From the NCBI GenBank assembly GCA_963770295.1, contig CAVYPA010000008.1, positions 288,595 through 352,594 of the forward strand: DNA of 64,000 nucleotides, given 5' to 3'. Below the pieces are notes generated by a model that was given only the letters and a program-made list of their open reading frames with translations, was not told the origin of the DNA and did no database searches. Position 1 is the first letter of the stretch, and every line of letters begins with the position of its first letter. The stretch comes from AWTP1-13 sp963770295 (lineage in GTDB: Bacteria; Pseudomonadota; Alphaproteobacteria; Rhizobiales; Hyphomicrobiaceae). A program made the translations under genes and the position numbers. Below are positions 9,350-18,606 of the stretch, piece after piece.

Positions 9350-9758
9350 ACGATCTCTTGCCCTTCCTCACGGTAGCTATGGCCGCGATGGTAGCGATTG
9401 GAGCGCGATTAACAAGGGAGACCAGCGCGCGGCTGGCGCGCAAAACGCGCCCGCTTGTCCGTGCAGACGACGAGGACGTCGTTGTGGGGAGGCCGGGCGC
9501 AAGCACACGAGCACTTCGCCGCCGCGGCGCCGACCGTGCACGGCATTCCGCGCCGCTTTATTGTCTTGGCAGAGCTCGACGAGGCATCGCGTGGCCGGGA
9601 AGCGGCGTTCTTCGCCGCCCTGGTCGTGACCTTGGGCGCCATAACTTTGCCGTGATCGGCCGGGGGTGTCACGTTGCGACCAGATCGGGTGTATAAAGAA
9701 GGAGCGGGAACGTCCGTCGAAGCGACGCCCCAGTCGTGGGCAACTCCAGGAGGAAGAC

Positions 9759-10715
9759 ATGTTTGAAGTCTCGCGGCGCGACCTCGTGCTCGCCGGCGTA
9801 GGTGCCGGCTTGGTGTTCGGTCTCAAGGGTCCCATCGCCTTCATTGGGGCCGCGCAGGCCCAGCGCGCCGCCGACAGCCTGAAGTATAAGGTCGGCGATA
9901 TCGAGGTTTTCAGCCTGCACGACGGCGGTGCCGAGCGTGGTATCGAAGGCTATGTCAAGAACGCGCCGTTGGACGAGGTCAAGAAGGCCCTGGTTGCCGC
10001 CGGCATCGGCCCTGACAAGTTCACCAACACCTTCACGCCCACGGCGATCCGCAGCGGCGGCAAGACCGTGCTGTTTGACACGGGCTTTGGCGGCAATGGC
10101 GCGCCGACGGTCGGTAAGCTCGCCGACAACATGAAGGCTGCAGGTCTCGATCCCGCCAAGGTGGATACCGTCGTCATTTCGCATTTCCATGCCGACCACA
10201 TCTCCGGTCTGTGGGCCAAGGAAACGAGCGAGCAGATCTATCCCAACGCGGCGATCCTGATGCCCGAGGTCGAATTCAAGTTTTGGACCGATCCAGCCCT
10301 GATCGAGAAGTTGCCCGAAGCGGCGCGCGCGGTGCCGCGCCGCCTGCAGGCGACCTTCCCGAATTGGAAGAATGTCAGCCAATACAACGACGGGGCGGAG
10401 GTGGCGCCCGGTGTGCGCGCCATCGCCACGCCCGGGCACACGCCCGGGCATATGTCCTTCCTGGTCGCCTCCGGTGGGCAGCAGCTGTTCATCCAAAGCG
10501 ATGTGACCGGTCTGCACCACCTGTTCGTCAGGAACCCGGGCTGGTATTCGATGTTCGATATGGATGGGCCCAAGGCGGAGGCCACGCGCCGCGCCTTCTT
10601 CGATCGCGTCATTGCCGAGAAGGCCACGATCGCGGGCTATCACTTCGGCTTCCCGAACGTCGGCACGATTTCCAAAGACGGCAGTGGCTACGCCTTCGAG
10701 CCCGTCAAGGTTTGA
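9759..10715 (+). CDS. Exported metallo-beta-lactamase-fold hydrolase
   Basis: 318 residues starting at an ATG with AGGAGGA 5-6 nt upstream. The N-terminus has a Tat-like SRRDLVLAG sequence and a hydrophobic core ending in AQAQ, implying export. The MBL zinc motif HFHADH appears near residue 140, followed by PGHTPGHM and the metal-bridging Asp in QSDVTG. MBL proteins hydrolyse esters, thioesters or lactones; N-acyl-homoserine lactonase-like activity is possible but unproven. It stands alone and ends in a strong terminator. Confidence 0.9.
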   Translation: MFEVSRRDLVLAGVGAGLVFGLKGPIAFIGAAQAQRAADSLKYKVGDIEVFSLHDGGAERGIEGYVKNAPLDEVKKALVAAGIGPDKFTNTFTPTAIRSGGKTVLFDTGFGGNGAPTVGKLADNMKAAGLDPAKVDTVVISHFHADHISGLWAKETSEQIYPNAAILMPEVEFKFWTDPALIEKLPEAARAVPRRLQATFPNWKNVSQYNDGAEVAPGVRAIATPGHTPGHMSFLVASGGQQLFIQSDVTGLHHLFVRNPGWYSMFDMDGPKAEATRRAFFDRVIAEKATIAGYHFGFPNVGTISKDGSGYAFEPVKV

Positions 10716-10742
10716 TGGCAGGCGAAAGGTCGACAGCTAGCA

Positions 10743-10769
10743 GGCGCCGCGCCGCGCGCGGCGCCTTTT
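10743..10769. terminator. Bidirectional Rho-independent terminator
   Basis: A perfect 10-bp GC stem (GGCGCCGCGC paired with its complement) with a 3-nt loop, followed by TTTT on the plus strand. It sits between the ends of the convergent MBL and molybdopterin genes, 28 nt after the MBL stop. Confidence 0.85.
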
Positions 10770-10776
10770 CTACGGT

Positions 10777-12939
10777 CTAGGCTTCGATCGCGGTGACCCG
10801 GCAGGCCAAGCCGCGAATGTCGCTGGACCCGGAGATGGGATCGTAAGGCCCACTATAGTCGAGCGCCGCGTTGATATTGATGTCGAGGGCGCCGCGCTCG
10901 GGCGCTGGCCCCGATGGGGCCCACCAGCCCATGCCCGTGTTGACCACCTTGGGCGGCGTCGCATCCGAGAGCTTGATGCGCAGCCGGCAAGTGCCGCTGC
11001 CGCGCGCCACTTCGAGATGCACCCAGGCGCCGTCGTCGAGCCCCAAGGCGCGCGCCGTCTCGGGGTGCATGGTAAGCCGCGGGTCGGGCGAGACCTTTTG
11101 CGCCCACGCCTGGTCGCGGAACCGCGAGTGGTGATAGCTTTTTTCGCGATCGCCCGTGACGAGCACGAGCGGATAGGCTTGTGCGATGTGCTCCGGCAGG
11201 CGGGTGCGGTTCGGAGCGGTGTAGGTTGGCAGCGGATCGAGCCCCAACTCCGCGAGCACGGGCGAATACAACTCGATCTTGCCGGTGCGCGAGGCGAACG
11301 GCCGCGCTGCTGGCGTGACCGGGTCGGCGTCGACTTGCTTGTAGCCGATCCGCTCGAGCTCCTCGATGCCGATACCGGATTCTCCCAGCAGATAGCTGTT
11401 GAATTCGCGCTGCGAGCCCCACGGCAGCAAGTGCCGGGCGATTGCCTGCCGCTCGGCCAGCTTTTGCAACAGCGGCAGGGCGATGTCGATCTCGCACCGC
11501 GCCTCGCCCTGGGGTGGGGCCAGCGCGCGCGTGAACAACACCGTCGGTCCCGACGGCATGAACGATACGTCTTCCTCCTCCAGCGTCGTCGTCTTTGGCA
11601 AAACGATGTCGGCGTGTTCGGCCGTTGGTGTCATGGTATGTCCTGCCACTGCCACGAAATCGAGCGACCGCAGCGCCTCGATGCTGCGCCGCGTGTTCGG
11701 ATAGGTAACGAGAATATTCACCCCGCTGGCATAGAGTGCGCGCACAGGGTAGGGCTTGCCGGTGAGCATGGCTTCGATCACGGAGGGGTTGTGGCAAGCC
11801 GTCTGCCAGCCCTTTGGGCCTGCCCACAGTGGGAATTTGTCCGAGCCGATCGTCCTCATTTCGGTCGCCTCGTCGAGGCGAAACTGCGGCATGTGCAGCA
11901 GATCACCGTAGCTGCGGAAGCCCTTGGGCGTTCGCACCCGCAGGTTGCCGCCGGACCGATCGACGTTGCCGCTGATCGCCACCAGACAGTGGTAGGCGCG
12001 AAATGTCTGCACACCGGCGCTGAAGGCGTCGATGCCATGCCCGCTGACGAAAGTCGACGGCCCGTCCGCGTAGATACGGGCCGCCGCAATGATCTGCTCG
12101 GCCGCCACCCCGGTCATTGCCTCCGCCACGGTCGGTGCGAACTGTGCCGCGCGCGCGGCCAGCGCGTCGAAGCCATAGCACCAGCGCCTCACGAAATCGT
12201 GGTCGTAAAGTTTCTCGCTGATCAACACGTGCGTCATGGCGAGCGCCAGCGCCGCATCGGTGCCGACATGCGGTTGCAGCCAAAGGTCGGCCAGCTGTGC
12301 CGCCTGCGTTCGCTTCGGATCGATGACGATGATGCGGGCGCCGCGTTTTTTTGCCGCCTTCAGTGCGGCCCATTCCACGGGATCGGCAATGCTTGGGTTG
12401 CGCCCGACAATGAGCGCGCAGCGTGTGTTGTCGATATCCTCCCCGCGCGTGATATTGAGGCCCGTCACGCGGGCGCTGACGGCGCGGCAGCCGCCGCATA
12501 GGTCCTGGTTGATCATCCAGTTGGGCGAGCCGATCGAGCGCAAGGTCAGGGCCAGGATCAGGCTGCGGCTGAAGTAGGCGCCGCTCGTCGCCCCGACGAT
12601 GGCCTCGGCCCCGTATTTTTTCCGCACCGTCGCCAGTTGCTCTGCCATTTCTGTGAGGGCTTCCTCCCAGGAAATGCGCGCCCACGCGCCCTCCCCGCGC
12701 GCGCCGGTACGGCGCATGGGATAAAGCAGCCGCTTCTCGCCGTAAGTGATACCCGGGGCACCGCGCATGCCTTTGATGCAGAATTGACCCTTTGAGTAGG
12801 GATGATCGCGGTTGGGTGCGAACTCGACCACGCGGCCGTCGCGCACGGTGGCAAGCGCCCCGCAGCAGGTCGAGCACTCCCAGCAAGTCGTGGCGTAGGT
12901 GCCGTCTGCAGGTTTTGCCAGCGCGCTCATCTTGTTCAC
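10777..12939 (-). CDS. Molybdopterin (bis-MGD) oxidoreductase with N-terminal 4Fe-4S motif
   Basis: 720 residues of the DMSO-reductase superfamily. The N-terminal cluster motif is C19-x2-C22-x3-C26 with a fourth Cys in GQFCIKG at 54. Later come WARISWEEAL, NQDLCGGCRAV near the molybdenum site, HGIDAFSAG, GHTMTPTAEHADIVLP and the C-terminal cofactor-binding domain (LVTGDREKSYHHSRFR, HPETARALGL). No Tat signal is visible, so it is probably cytoplasmic. The start may be the GTG whose GTGA overlaps the upstream gene's stop, or ATG 12930. Translational coupling to the M24 peptidase gene is likely. Substrate unknown. Confidence 0.92.
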   Translation of the reverse strand: MNKMSALAKPADGTYATTCWECSTCCGALATVRDGRVVEFAPNRDHPYSKGQFCIKGMRGAPGITYGEKRLLYPMRRTGARGEGAWARISWEEALTEMAEQLATVRKKYGAEAIVGATSGAYFSRSLILALTLRSIGSPNWMINQDLCGGCRAVSARVTGLNITRGEDIDNTRCALIVGRNPSIADPVEWAALKAAKKRGARIIVIDPKRTQAAQLADLWLQPHVGTDAALALAMTHVLISEKLYDHDFVRRWCYGFDALAARAAQFAPTVAEAMTGVAAEQIIAAARIYADGPSTFVSGHGIDAFSAGVQTFRAYHCLVAISGNVDRSGGNLRVRTPKGFRSYGDLLHMPQFRLDEATEMRTIGSDKFPLWAGPKGWQTACHNPSVIEAMLTGKPYPVRALYASGVNILVTYPNTRRSIEALRSLDFVAVAGHTMTPTAEHADIVLPKTTTLEEEDVSFMPSGPTVLFTRALAPPQGEARCEIDIALPLLQKLAERQAIARHLLPWGSQREFNSYLLGESGIGIEELERIGYKQVDADPVTPAARPFASRTGKIELYSPVLAELGLDPLPTYTAPNRTRLPEHIAQAYPLVLVTGDREKSYHHSRFRDQAWAQKVSPDPRLTMHPETARALGLDDGAWVHLEVARGSGTCRLRIKLSDATPPKVVNTGMGWWAPSGPAPERGALDININAALDYSGPYDPISGSSDIRGLACRVTAIEA

Positions 12940-14228
12940 CGTCCCGTCAGAGGCTCAAATCCCCACGAGAACAGCGGTCGTCCGCCGTCCTTGGTGATGT
13001 GCACGACCTCCTCGAGCCACATGCGTTCGTGCTCGCCGCCGGGGTAAAGAAGGTGCACGGGTGCCACCATGTTTTCTTCCAGCACCCAGTCGCCGTTTGG
13101 CCGACCGTCGGCAAGTGTCTGCTCGATGTCCATGTGCGACAAGCCAAGACCGTGAAAGAAGATCACGGCTGAGGCTGGATCGGGTACGCCCGCCTGGCGA
13201 TAGACCTCGCGCGCACGCGCTTGCAGCTCGCTGATTTTGCGGCCCGGCCGCATGGCCTCAAGCAGGGCCTCGCCGACGCGTCGGGTCGCCTCGGCGTAGC
13301 GTTTTGCCCCGCCCTCGGGTTGACCTTCCACCACCCAGGTCTTGCCCCCGTCCCAACAGTAAAGATCCAGCGTGCCGTGGCAGTCGAACATGACGTGGGT
13401 GCCGGCGGTCACTTCGTCATCCTCGAGCCCCGTGGCCAGCATCAGCGTTGCATCCGCGCCGCGCGGATGGCCCCATACCATGCCGGCGGGATCGCGCACG
13501 AAGCCGCCGAGCTCGATCACGGCCCTGGCGTAGGCCTTGTTGAGATCGCGCCAGGTGGCGCCTTGCTCCCACGCGGCTACCGTGCTCCGGATCGCGGCCT
13601 CGTTCAAGCGCGTCGAGCGCTCGAGCAGGCTGAGCTCGACGTCGGTCTTCACGGCACGCGCGAACATCAAAGGATCGTAGCCGTCGGCCACCGTCACCCC
13701 TTCCAGGCCGAGCCGGAAGCCCGCCCCCATATCGTCGAACGCCACGCGGCCACGATCGAGCTTGAGGTCTTGTAAGGCACCACGCAGGGCCTTTGCCATG
13801 TCGAAGGCGTAGCGACGCCGCGCCCGCTCGATGAAAGGGGTGCTGGCCTGGGCGGGCGGGATGAAGCGATCGATGTCGGCCGGCTTCGGCGGCAGATCGA
13901 GCGGCATCATGACGGCACGAAATGGTCGTATGTCCTCCACCCAGGTCGGCTGCGTCAGGAAGGTGGCGAGGTAGTAGTCGGCGATAATGAGGATGGGATG
14001 ATTGGGTGCGTGCCGCGATAGCACGAGGGCGTAGGGTCTTGGCTCGTCGGCTTTGTGTGCCACCCCATTGAAGCCCGACAGATAGAAGACGTTATAGGGA
14101 AGGGTGGCGACGATGCCGTCAAGCTCGCGTTGCTCCAGAGCAAACAGCAGCCGATCCAGATTGCAGAACCGCTTGGGCAGCGCCACACGCGCAAACCCGT
14201 CGGCTCCGAGGCTTGCGGTGTTGGCCAT
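12936..14228 (-). CDS. M24-family metallopeptidase (creatinase / Xaa-Pro peptidase fold)
   Basis: 430 residues. It has an N-terminal creatinase-like domain (LDGIVATLPYNVFYLSGFNG) and a C-terminal pita-bread domain. Putative metal ligands are visible: two Asp in VMFDCHGTLDLYCWDGG, His in FHGLGLSHMD, Glu in LEENMVAP and Glu in WLEEVVH. ATG 14228 has GGGAGAA upstream. It overlaps the molybdopterin gene by 4 nt. M24 members cleave peptides or C-N bonds such as that of creatine; given the nitrogen-compound setting, a small-molecule C-N hydrolase is plausible but inferred. Confidence 0.9.
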   Translation of the reverse strand: MANTASLGADGFARVALPKRFCNLDRLLFALEQRELDGIVATLPYNVFYLSGFNGVAHKADEPRPYALVLSRHAPNHPILIIADYYLATFLTQPTWVEDIRPFRAVMMPLDLPPKPADIDRFIPPAQASTPFIERARRRYAFDMAKALRGALQDLKLDRGRVAFDDMGAGFRLGLEGVTVADGYDPLMFARAVKTDVELSLLERSTRLNEAAIRSTVAAWEQGATWRDLNKAYARAVIELGGFVRDPAGMVWGHPRGADATLMLATGLEDDEVTAGTHVMFDCHGTLDLYCWDGGKTWVVEGQPEGGAKRYAEATRRVGEALLEAMRPGRKISELQARAREVYRQAGVPDPASAVIFFHGLGLSHMDIEQTLADGRPNGDWVLEENMVAPVHLLYPGGEHERMWLEEVVHITKDGGRPLFSWGFEPLTGR

Positions 14229-14384
14229 CAAAGTTCTCCCGTGCCCGGCGGCCGATACTAGCGCCTCGATCGCCGGCCGGCCACACTCGGGCGTTGAAGC
14301 GGGTGCGCTTGCGCTCAGGGCAGACGTGGCCCACGATTACGGCTTGGGTCCACTCAATGGTCTCACGGGGAGGGAGAAACCACC

Positions 14385-15134
14385 ATGCGTCTTGCAAACA
14401 AAGTCGCCATCGTCACCGGCGCGGCCTCCGGCATGGGTGCGGCCACCGCGCGCCTGTTTGCGCGCGAAGGAGCAAAGGTGGTCCTGAGCGATCTCTTGGA
14501 GGCGGAGGGCCAGGAGGTCACCGCTTCGATCGCCGCGGCTGGCGGCGAGGCCCGCTTCTGGCGTCACGACGTGGCGAGCGAGGTGGACTGGGACGCCGTC
14601 GTGGCTGGGACGTTTGCGGCCTACGGCGCCGTCGACATTCTTATCAACAACGCCGGCGTCAGTGGCAGCGATCCGGACCGCCTCAGCATGGCCACCTGGG
14701 ACCGGCAGATGAGCATCAATGCCAAGGGCGTATTTCTCGGCATGCGCGCGGCCATTCCCGTGATGCAGAAGGCCAAGAAGGGTGCGATCGTCAATATCTC
14801 CTCGATTTCGGGTGTCACCGGTCAGACGTTCGTGCACATGGGCTACAACGCTGCCAAGGGCGCGGTCCGCACCATGACCAAGGCCGCGGCCGTGCAGTTC
14901 GCCAAAGATGGCATTCGGGTCAACTCGGTGCATCCGGGCCTGCTGCCACCGATGCGCACTTCGATCCTATCCGCCGATCCCAAGGTGCGGGCCGGCATGC
15001 TGAAGGCGGTCCCGATGGGTCGCGATGGGCGCGTCGAAGAGGTCGCCTACGCCAACCTTTTCCTGGCTTGCGACGAGGCCTCCTACATTACCGGCGTGGA
15101 ACTCCCCGTCGATGGCGGTTTTCTGGCGATGTGA
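14385..15134 (+). CDS. SDR-family NAD(P)-dependent oxidoreductase
   Basis: 249 residues, a classical short-chain dehydrogenase. It has the cofactor motif TGAASGMG at 10-17, NNAGV near 88, catalytic Ser in ISSISG, Tyr-x3-Lys in YNAAKGA and a C-terminal VDGGFL. A GGGAGGGAGAA ribosome site precedes the ATG. It is divergently transcribed from the M24/molybdopterin pair with about 155 bp between them, where a shared control region may lie. Substrate not predictable. Confidence 0.94.
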   Translation: MRLANKVAIVTGAASGMGAATARLFAREGAKVVLSDLLEAEGQEVTASIAAAGGEARFWRHDVASEVDWDAVVAGTFAAYGAVDILINNAGVSGSDPDRLSMATWDRQMSINAKGVFLGMRAAIPVMQKAKKGAIVNISSISGVTGQTFVHMGYNAAKGAVRTMTKAAAVQFAKDGIRVNSVHPGLLPPMRTSILSADPKVRAGMLKAVPMGRDGRVEEVAYANLFLACDEASYITGVELPVDGGFLAM

Positions 15135-15341
15135 GCCCGAGGCCGTTCGGGCGAGGACGAGCCTGCGGCGGCAGCCGGCATGGTCGCCGCCGCCGGCTTG
15201 ACCGGGCAAATGCCGTTCAGCGCACCATCCTTGGGGACGACGGTGGTGTGCTGTCAAACGGCCGCGAGCGCGAGGTGCCGCAGCGGCGGGAACAGCGATC
15301 TCTGGCCGCGATCGGGGCTAAGTCGCGCGGCCGCGGCGCGG

Positions 15342-15476
15342 CTATCGCATCGGTTCCCAGGTGAGGGCGACCCAGACCAGGCCGAAGGCGGCGAGCAGGG
15401 CGACGGCGGTACACAAGGCATTGATCAGGTCAGGGGACGGGCTGGCGTCCTCCTTGGGGTCGTCTGCGTCCGGCAT
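15342..15476 (-). CDS. Small single-pass membrane protein, 44 residues
   Basis: A short frame with an acidic N-terminus (MPDADDPKEDASPSPD), one hydrophobic helix (ALCTAVALLAAFGLVWVAL) and a TWEPMR tail. GGCAGG lies about 6 nt before the ATG. Codon GC at third positions matches neighbouring genes. I do not recognise a family. The charge pattern suggests a membrane anchor or small regulatory membrane protein. Confidence 0.5.
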   Translation of the reverse strand: MPDADDPKEDASPSPDLINALCTAVALLAAFGLVWVALTWEPMR

Positions 15477-15680
15477 GTTGCCTGCCTGTGGGCACTCGCT
15501 GCGTTCCGGGATTTGTAACACTTGCTAGCGGGGCGTCTATGGACGTTGGGCGGAGGTCGGCGTAGGACCAACGTAGGCGCCTTTTCAGCGCACCCAAGCC
15601 GCGAGGGTGAAGCGGCAAGTAGGCTGTTTTGTTGCTGGACTCCGCAACTTTTGAGACGAATTTCCTCCCTCGATGCGAGC

Positions 15681-16466
15681 TCAAGGTATCAAATTCTGGC
15701 GAAGGGCTTGGCAGGCAGCCTGTGTTCTATTGTGGGCTCCCAGTTTGGCCTGGGCCTTTTTCATGTGGCTGCGGACGGTCTCGGCCCCCAGACCCAGCGC
15801 GCGCGCAATATCTGCGGACTGACGACCCATCGAGACCATGCGCAACACGGCGACTTCCCGAGGGGTCAAACGCGGTCGCGACCCAATGCGGTTGGCATCG
15901 GGTCCCGTCAATTGCTCCAGGCGCAATGCCGCCAGGCTTGCCGCCGCACAAATAATCACCCGCGCCGGGTGGGTCAGAATGCGAGAAAGCTCTCGCGGTG
16001 ACCAGAACCCAACCACCCACCGGCCGCCGACCGCATAGGTCAGTCCGTCGCGCATCCCATATTTGAGCCCCAACTCGACGGACCAGCGGTCAACGCCGAT
16101 CGGCTCCAGCATCTTGGTCGTTTCCGTCCAGGTAAACGAGGCCAGACTGGACCGCGCGAGGAAGATGGCGGGGGCAAAATTGCTTTTCGCGAGTGTCGCA
16201 TATTCGTTCCACCATCCCGCCGGAACCCCATCATGAAGGAAGGCGGATTTTCCGAGCTGCGCTGAGGCAAGGTTATTGGCCTTGACGGGCAAGCGGGCTG
16301 CACCGAGCACGTTCAGGGGCACGCATGCGGTCGAAACCGTGTGTAGGGCATCGAGCACATCTTTTGGGTTGGCGAAAGTGCCAACGGCGTCGGTGAACTC
16401 GATCAGCCTGGCGTGGAGATCGATAAGTAAGCCGTTCGGCGCTGCGCTCACAGCCGTGCGTTGCAT
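15681..16466 (-). CDS. LuxR-family regulator with autoinducer-binding-type domain
   Basis: 261 residues from ATG 16466; the frame stays open to 16649, and ATG 16520 is an alternative start. The N-terminal part aligns with LuxR/TraR autoinducer domains at exact spacing: Trp and Tyr in GWWNEY (TraR W57, Y61), Pro and Trp in APAIFLARSSLASFTW (P71, W85), Gly in YGMRDGL (G113). The conserved Asp70 is Ala. The C-terminus is a GerE helix-turn-helix (LTPREVAVLRM, SADIARALGLGAETVRSHMKKAQAKLGAHNR). No luxI-type synthase lies in the window, so it would be a LuxR solo. Confidence 0.85.
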   Translation of the reverse strand: MQRTAVSAAPNGLLIDLHARLIEFTDAVGTFANPKDVLDALHTVSTACVPLNVLGAARLPVKANNLASAQLGKSAFLHDGVPAGWWNEYATLAKSNFAPAIFLARSSLASFTWTETTKMLEPIGVDRWSVELGLKYGMRDGLTYAVGGRWVVGFWSPRELSRILTHPARVIICAAASLAALRLEQLTGPDANRIGSRPRLTPREVAVLRMVSMGRQSADIARALGLGAETVRSHMKKAQAKLGAHNRTQAACQALRQNLIP

Positions 16467-17061
16467 GCGTCCGTTCCAGTCGTCATGGTACGGCGCAACG
16501 ATGCGCTTGGAGCAATCCATCCCGACATCAGGTAAAACCCGTAACCTGACGCGTAACAGTTGAGGCCCCGGCCCCATTATCCCGTACACGGAGGCTTCGC
16601 GCAGGTCGCCCATCGCTAACGGCGTTAGGCGTGGTCGGGCCACGCCCAAAAAGTAAGGTCGCTCGTGCGGAGGATGTCGGGGTTAGCCGATGTCACAAGG
16701 GCAAAGTCAGCGCTTCGGCGGCGCATCGATGCCAACGGCCCTGTGAGGCGGAAAAGAACAATGGAGCCTAGGTCCAGGGGGATTGGGGGGAGGGACGGAC
16801 CTAGGCCCCATGAGGGGAAGCAATCCCGTGTACGGGATGCTCTATTAACTCAGCCGCACGGAGCCGGGTTCCATGCGGGTGAGCCGTGCATCCCCGCCGG
16901 ACGCGCCGTCGTGCAAGCGAGGAACTAATCCCTGCGGCAGGCGGTTTTCCCTGCGTCACCTCGGTATTGCGGCCGGGTCGGCGGCGGTGCCATCCCGTCA
17001 TTTTGCAGCGTGGCATTGCCCGTCGGTGGACCGCATCGTTCGAGGACGCGGGCCTTCCCTC
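16467..17061. other. Intergenic region with no clear gene
   Basis: Holds the possible N-terminal extension of the LuxR frame and its promoter region. I see no convincing gene. The plus-strand frame 16665-16928 has no ribosome site or domain. Confidence 0.4.
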
Positions 17062-17277
17062 ATGTTCAACAAGTGTGAAAAGCTCAGATTAATCAATCGG
17101 CACGTCGCCGAGAGCCGGCAGCGCCTCGAGGCGCAGGAAGCCAGAGCGGCCGAGCTGGAGCGCAGCGGCGGGCCGATTGAGGATGCGACCACGCTCCTGG
17201 ACGAGGCGCGCCTGAGGCTGCGTCTGATGGAGCGGCGCCGTGACGTCATCCTGTGGGACCACGCCAGGGGCAGCTAG
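17062..17277 (+). CDS. Small coiled-coil protein, 71 residues
   Basis: Starts MFNKCEKLRLINRHVAESRQ and continues as an almost uninterrupted charged helix (RLEAQEARAAELERSG, then LLDEARLRLRLMERRRDVIL). The heptad pattern implies a coiled coil. I recall similar short hypotheticals in rhizobia, but no function is known to me. No strong ribosome site precedes the ATG, which lowers confidence in the exact start. Confidence 0.6.
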   Translation: MFNKCEKLRLINRHVAESRQRLEAQEARAAELERSGGPIEDATTLLDEARLRLRLMERRRDVILWDHARGS

Positions 17278-17354
17278 GGCTTGGCGTTATGTTGTCCGCC
17301 TTAGCGGGCACGCCTGCCTGGCGTCGGCTAGCCGTGTGATCGCGCCGGTACTGG

Positions 17355-18230
17355 TTACCACGCCGGCCATTTCCAACTCGTCAGCCAGGGCTTGGTCGAC
17401 GTGGTATGCGCCACCACCCTGCGCCGGCTGGTTCCAGCGTAGCGCGGCTCATGGTGGCTCGGTGCCTGATAGTCCGCGATCGTGTCGAGGGTGCCTTTGG
17501 GCTGCAGATGCACGACCTTAAAGCCTTTGGCTTTGAGAAGGGCGAGAAGCCCGGGCACGGCGGCCGCCGTCGAGGGGTGGATGTCGTGTAACAGAATGAT
17601 CCCGCGGCCGTGCCGGCTGAGGCTTGTCTCTACTTGTCGGATCACGCTTTGCGGGTTGTGCGTGCGCCAGTCAAACGAGTTGATATCGATGGCGAATTGC
17701 GCGATGTTCCGGCCCTGCAAATAAGCGGTACTGGCTTGGGTGTAGCTCAAATAGGGATAGCGGAAGAAAGGCGCGATCGGATGTCCGGCGCCGGTCTCGA
17801 CGGCGGTAAACGCCGACTCGATCTGCGCTTTCATTTTGTCTTCCGATAGCCGCTTCAGGTTGGGATGTGACCAGGTGTGGGTTCCGAGCGTGTGTCCTTG
17901 GGCATCGATTTCGCGGATGACGTCTGGGTTCGCTACGGCCATCTCACCAAGGACGAAGAAGGTGGCCTTGGTGCACTCCGCGGCCAAGGCGGCGAGAATA
18001 GGCCGCGTCGAGCGTGGGCTGGGACCATCATCAAAGGTCAGTACGACCTCACCGGGTGCGAGAAAATCGGGATCGCCTTGTGGTGCGCCGAACCAGGGCC
18101 CGCCTTTGGCATCAATTTCGATCGTGCGGGAAACGCCAAGAGTGTCGGCACAACCCTCCCCCGCCTGTGCCGGAGGTGCCATCAGCACGGTGAAGAGCAT
18201 CAAGAAAGTTGCCGTTGCAGCGTTGCGCAT
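17355..18230 (-). CDS. Polysaccharide deacetylase (NodB homology domain), exported
   Basis: 291 residues. ATG 18230 follows GAGGGAG and opens a signal peptide ending in PPAQAGE. The NodB domain motifs are in order: LTFDDGPS (Asp pair), HTWSHPN (metal His pair), RYPYLS, DINSFDWR and LLHDIHPS. It would remove N- or O-acetyl groups from a surface or secreted polysaccharide in the periplasm. The sequence after about residue 250 is less conserved. It precedes, in the same direction, FkbM and GT25 genes, consistent with envelope glycan work. Confidence 0.92.
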   Translation of the reverse strand: MRNAATATFLMLFTVLMAPPAQAGEGCADTLGVSRTIEIDAKGGPWFGAPQGDPDFLAPGEVVLTFDDGPSPRSTRPILAALAAECTKATFFVLGEMAVANPDVIREIDAQGHTLGTHTWSHPNLKRLSEDKMKAQIESAFTAVETGAGHPIAPFFRYPYLSYTQASTAYLQGRNIAQFAIDINSFDWRTHNPQSVIRQVETSLSRHGRGIILLHDIHPSTAAAVPGLLALLKAKGFKVVHLQPKGTLDTIADYQAPSHHEPRYAGTSRRRVVAHTTSTKPWLTSWKWPAW

Positions 18231-18606
18231 GGCTCCCTCGGGCCGCCGGCTCCGTCGCGGCGCCATGCCCTCGCATGGCGCAACCGCAAACACTACTGGC
18301 TAGCTGGAAGACGGCTAAGGAATGGTTTCGGTTTGGTCTTGATTGGGAAACCACCGTAGCTTTTGGGCACTGGGGGTTAGACGTGTGGGGGCCAGAGGCT
18401 CGGCGTGCCAGCTTGCCCTTGCGCCGGCGACCATCGCCCGTCGACGTTCTAGACGGGGGTAAGGAGGGGCACGCCAAAATCTTGCGGGGGCGGACACCGG
18501 CTGTGAACTTTCGCGCGCCATGCCTTCCGCTGTGCAGGGCGTGAGCGTTTCGCTTAGGCGATCATTCGGTTGCCCTGGTCAAGCGCCCGCATAAAAGTGG
18601 TCTTCG
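18231..18606. other. Intergenic gap, nothing recognised
   Basis: About 375 bp upstream of the deacetylase and downstream of the FkbM gene. It presumably carries the deacetylase promoter. No gene or clear hairpin was seen. Confidence 0.4.

Noticed and set aside
11017..12501. 494-codon plus-strand frame
   Set aside because: Antisense to the molybdopterin oxidoreductase, whose motifs are clear on the other strand.
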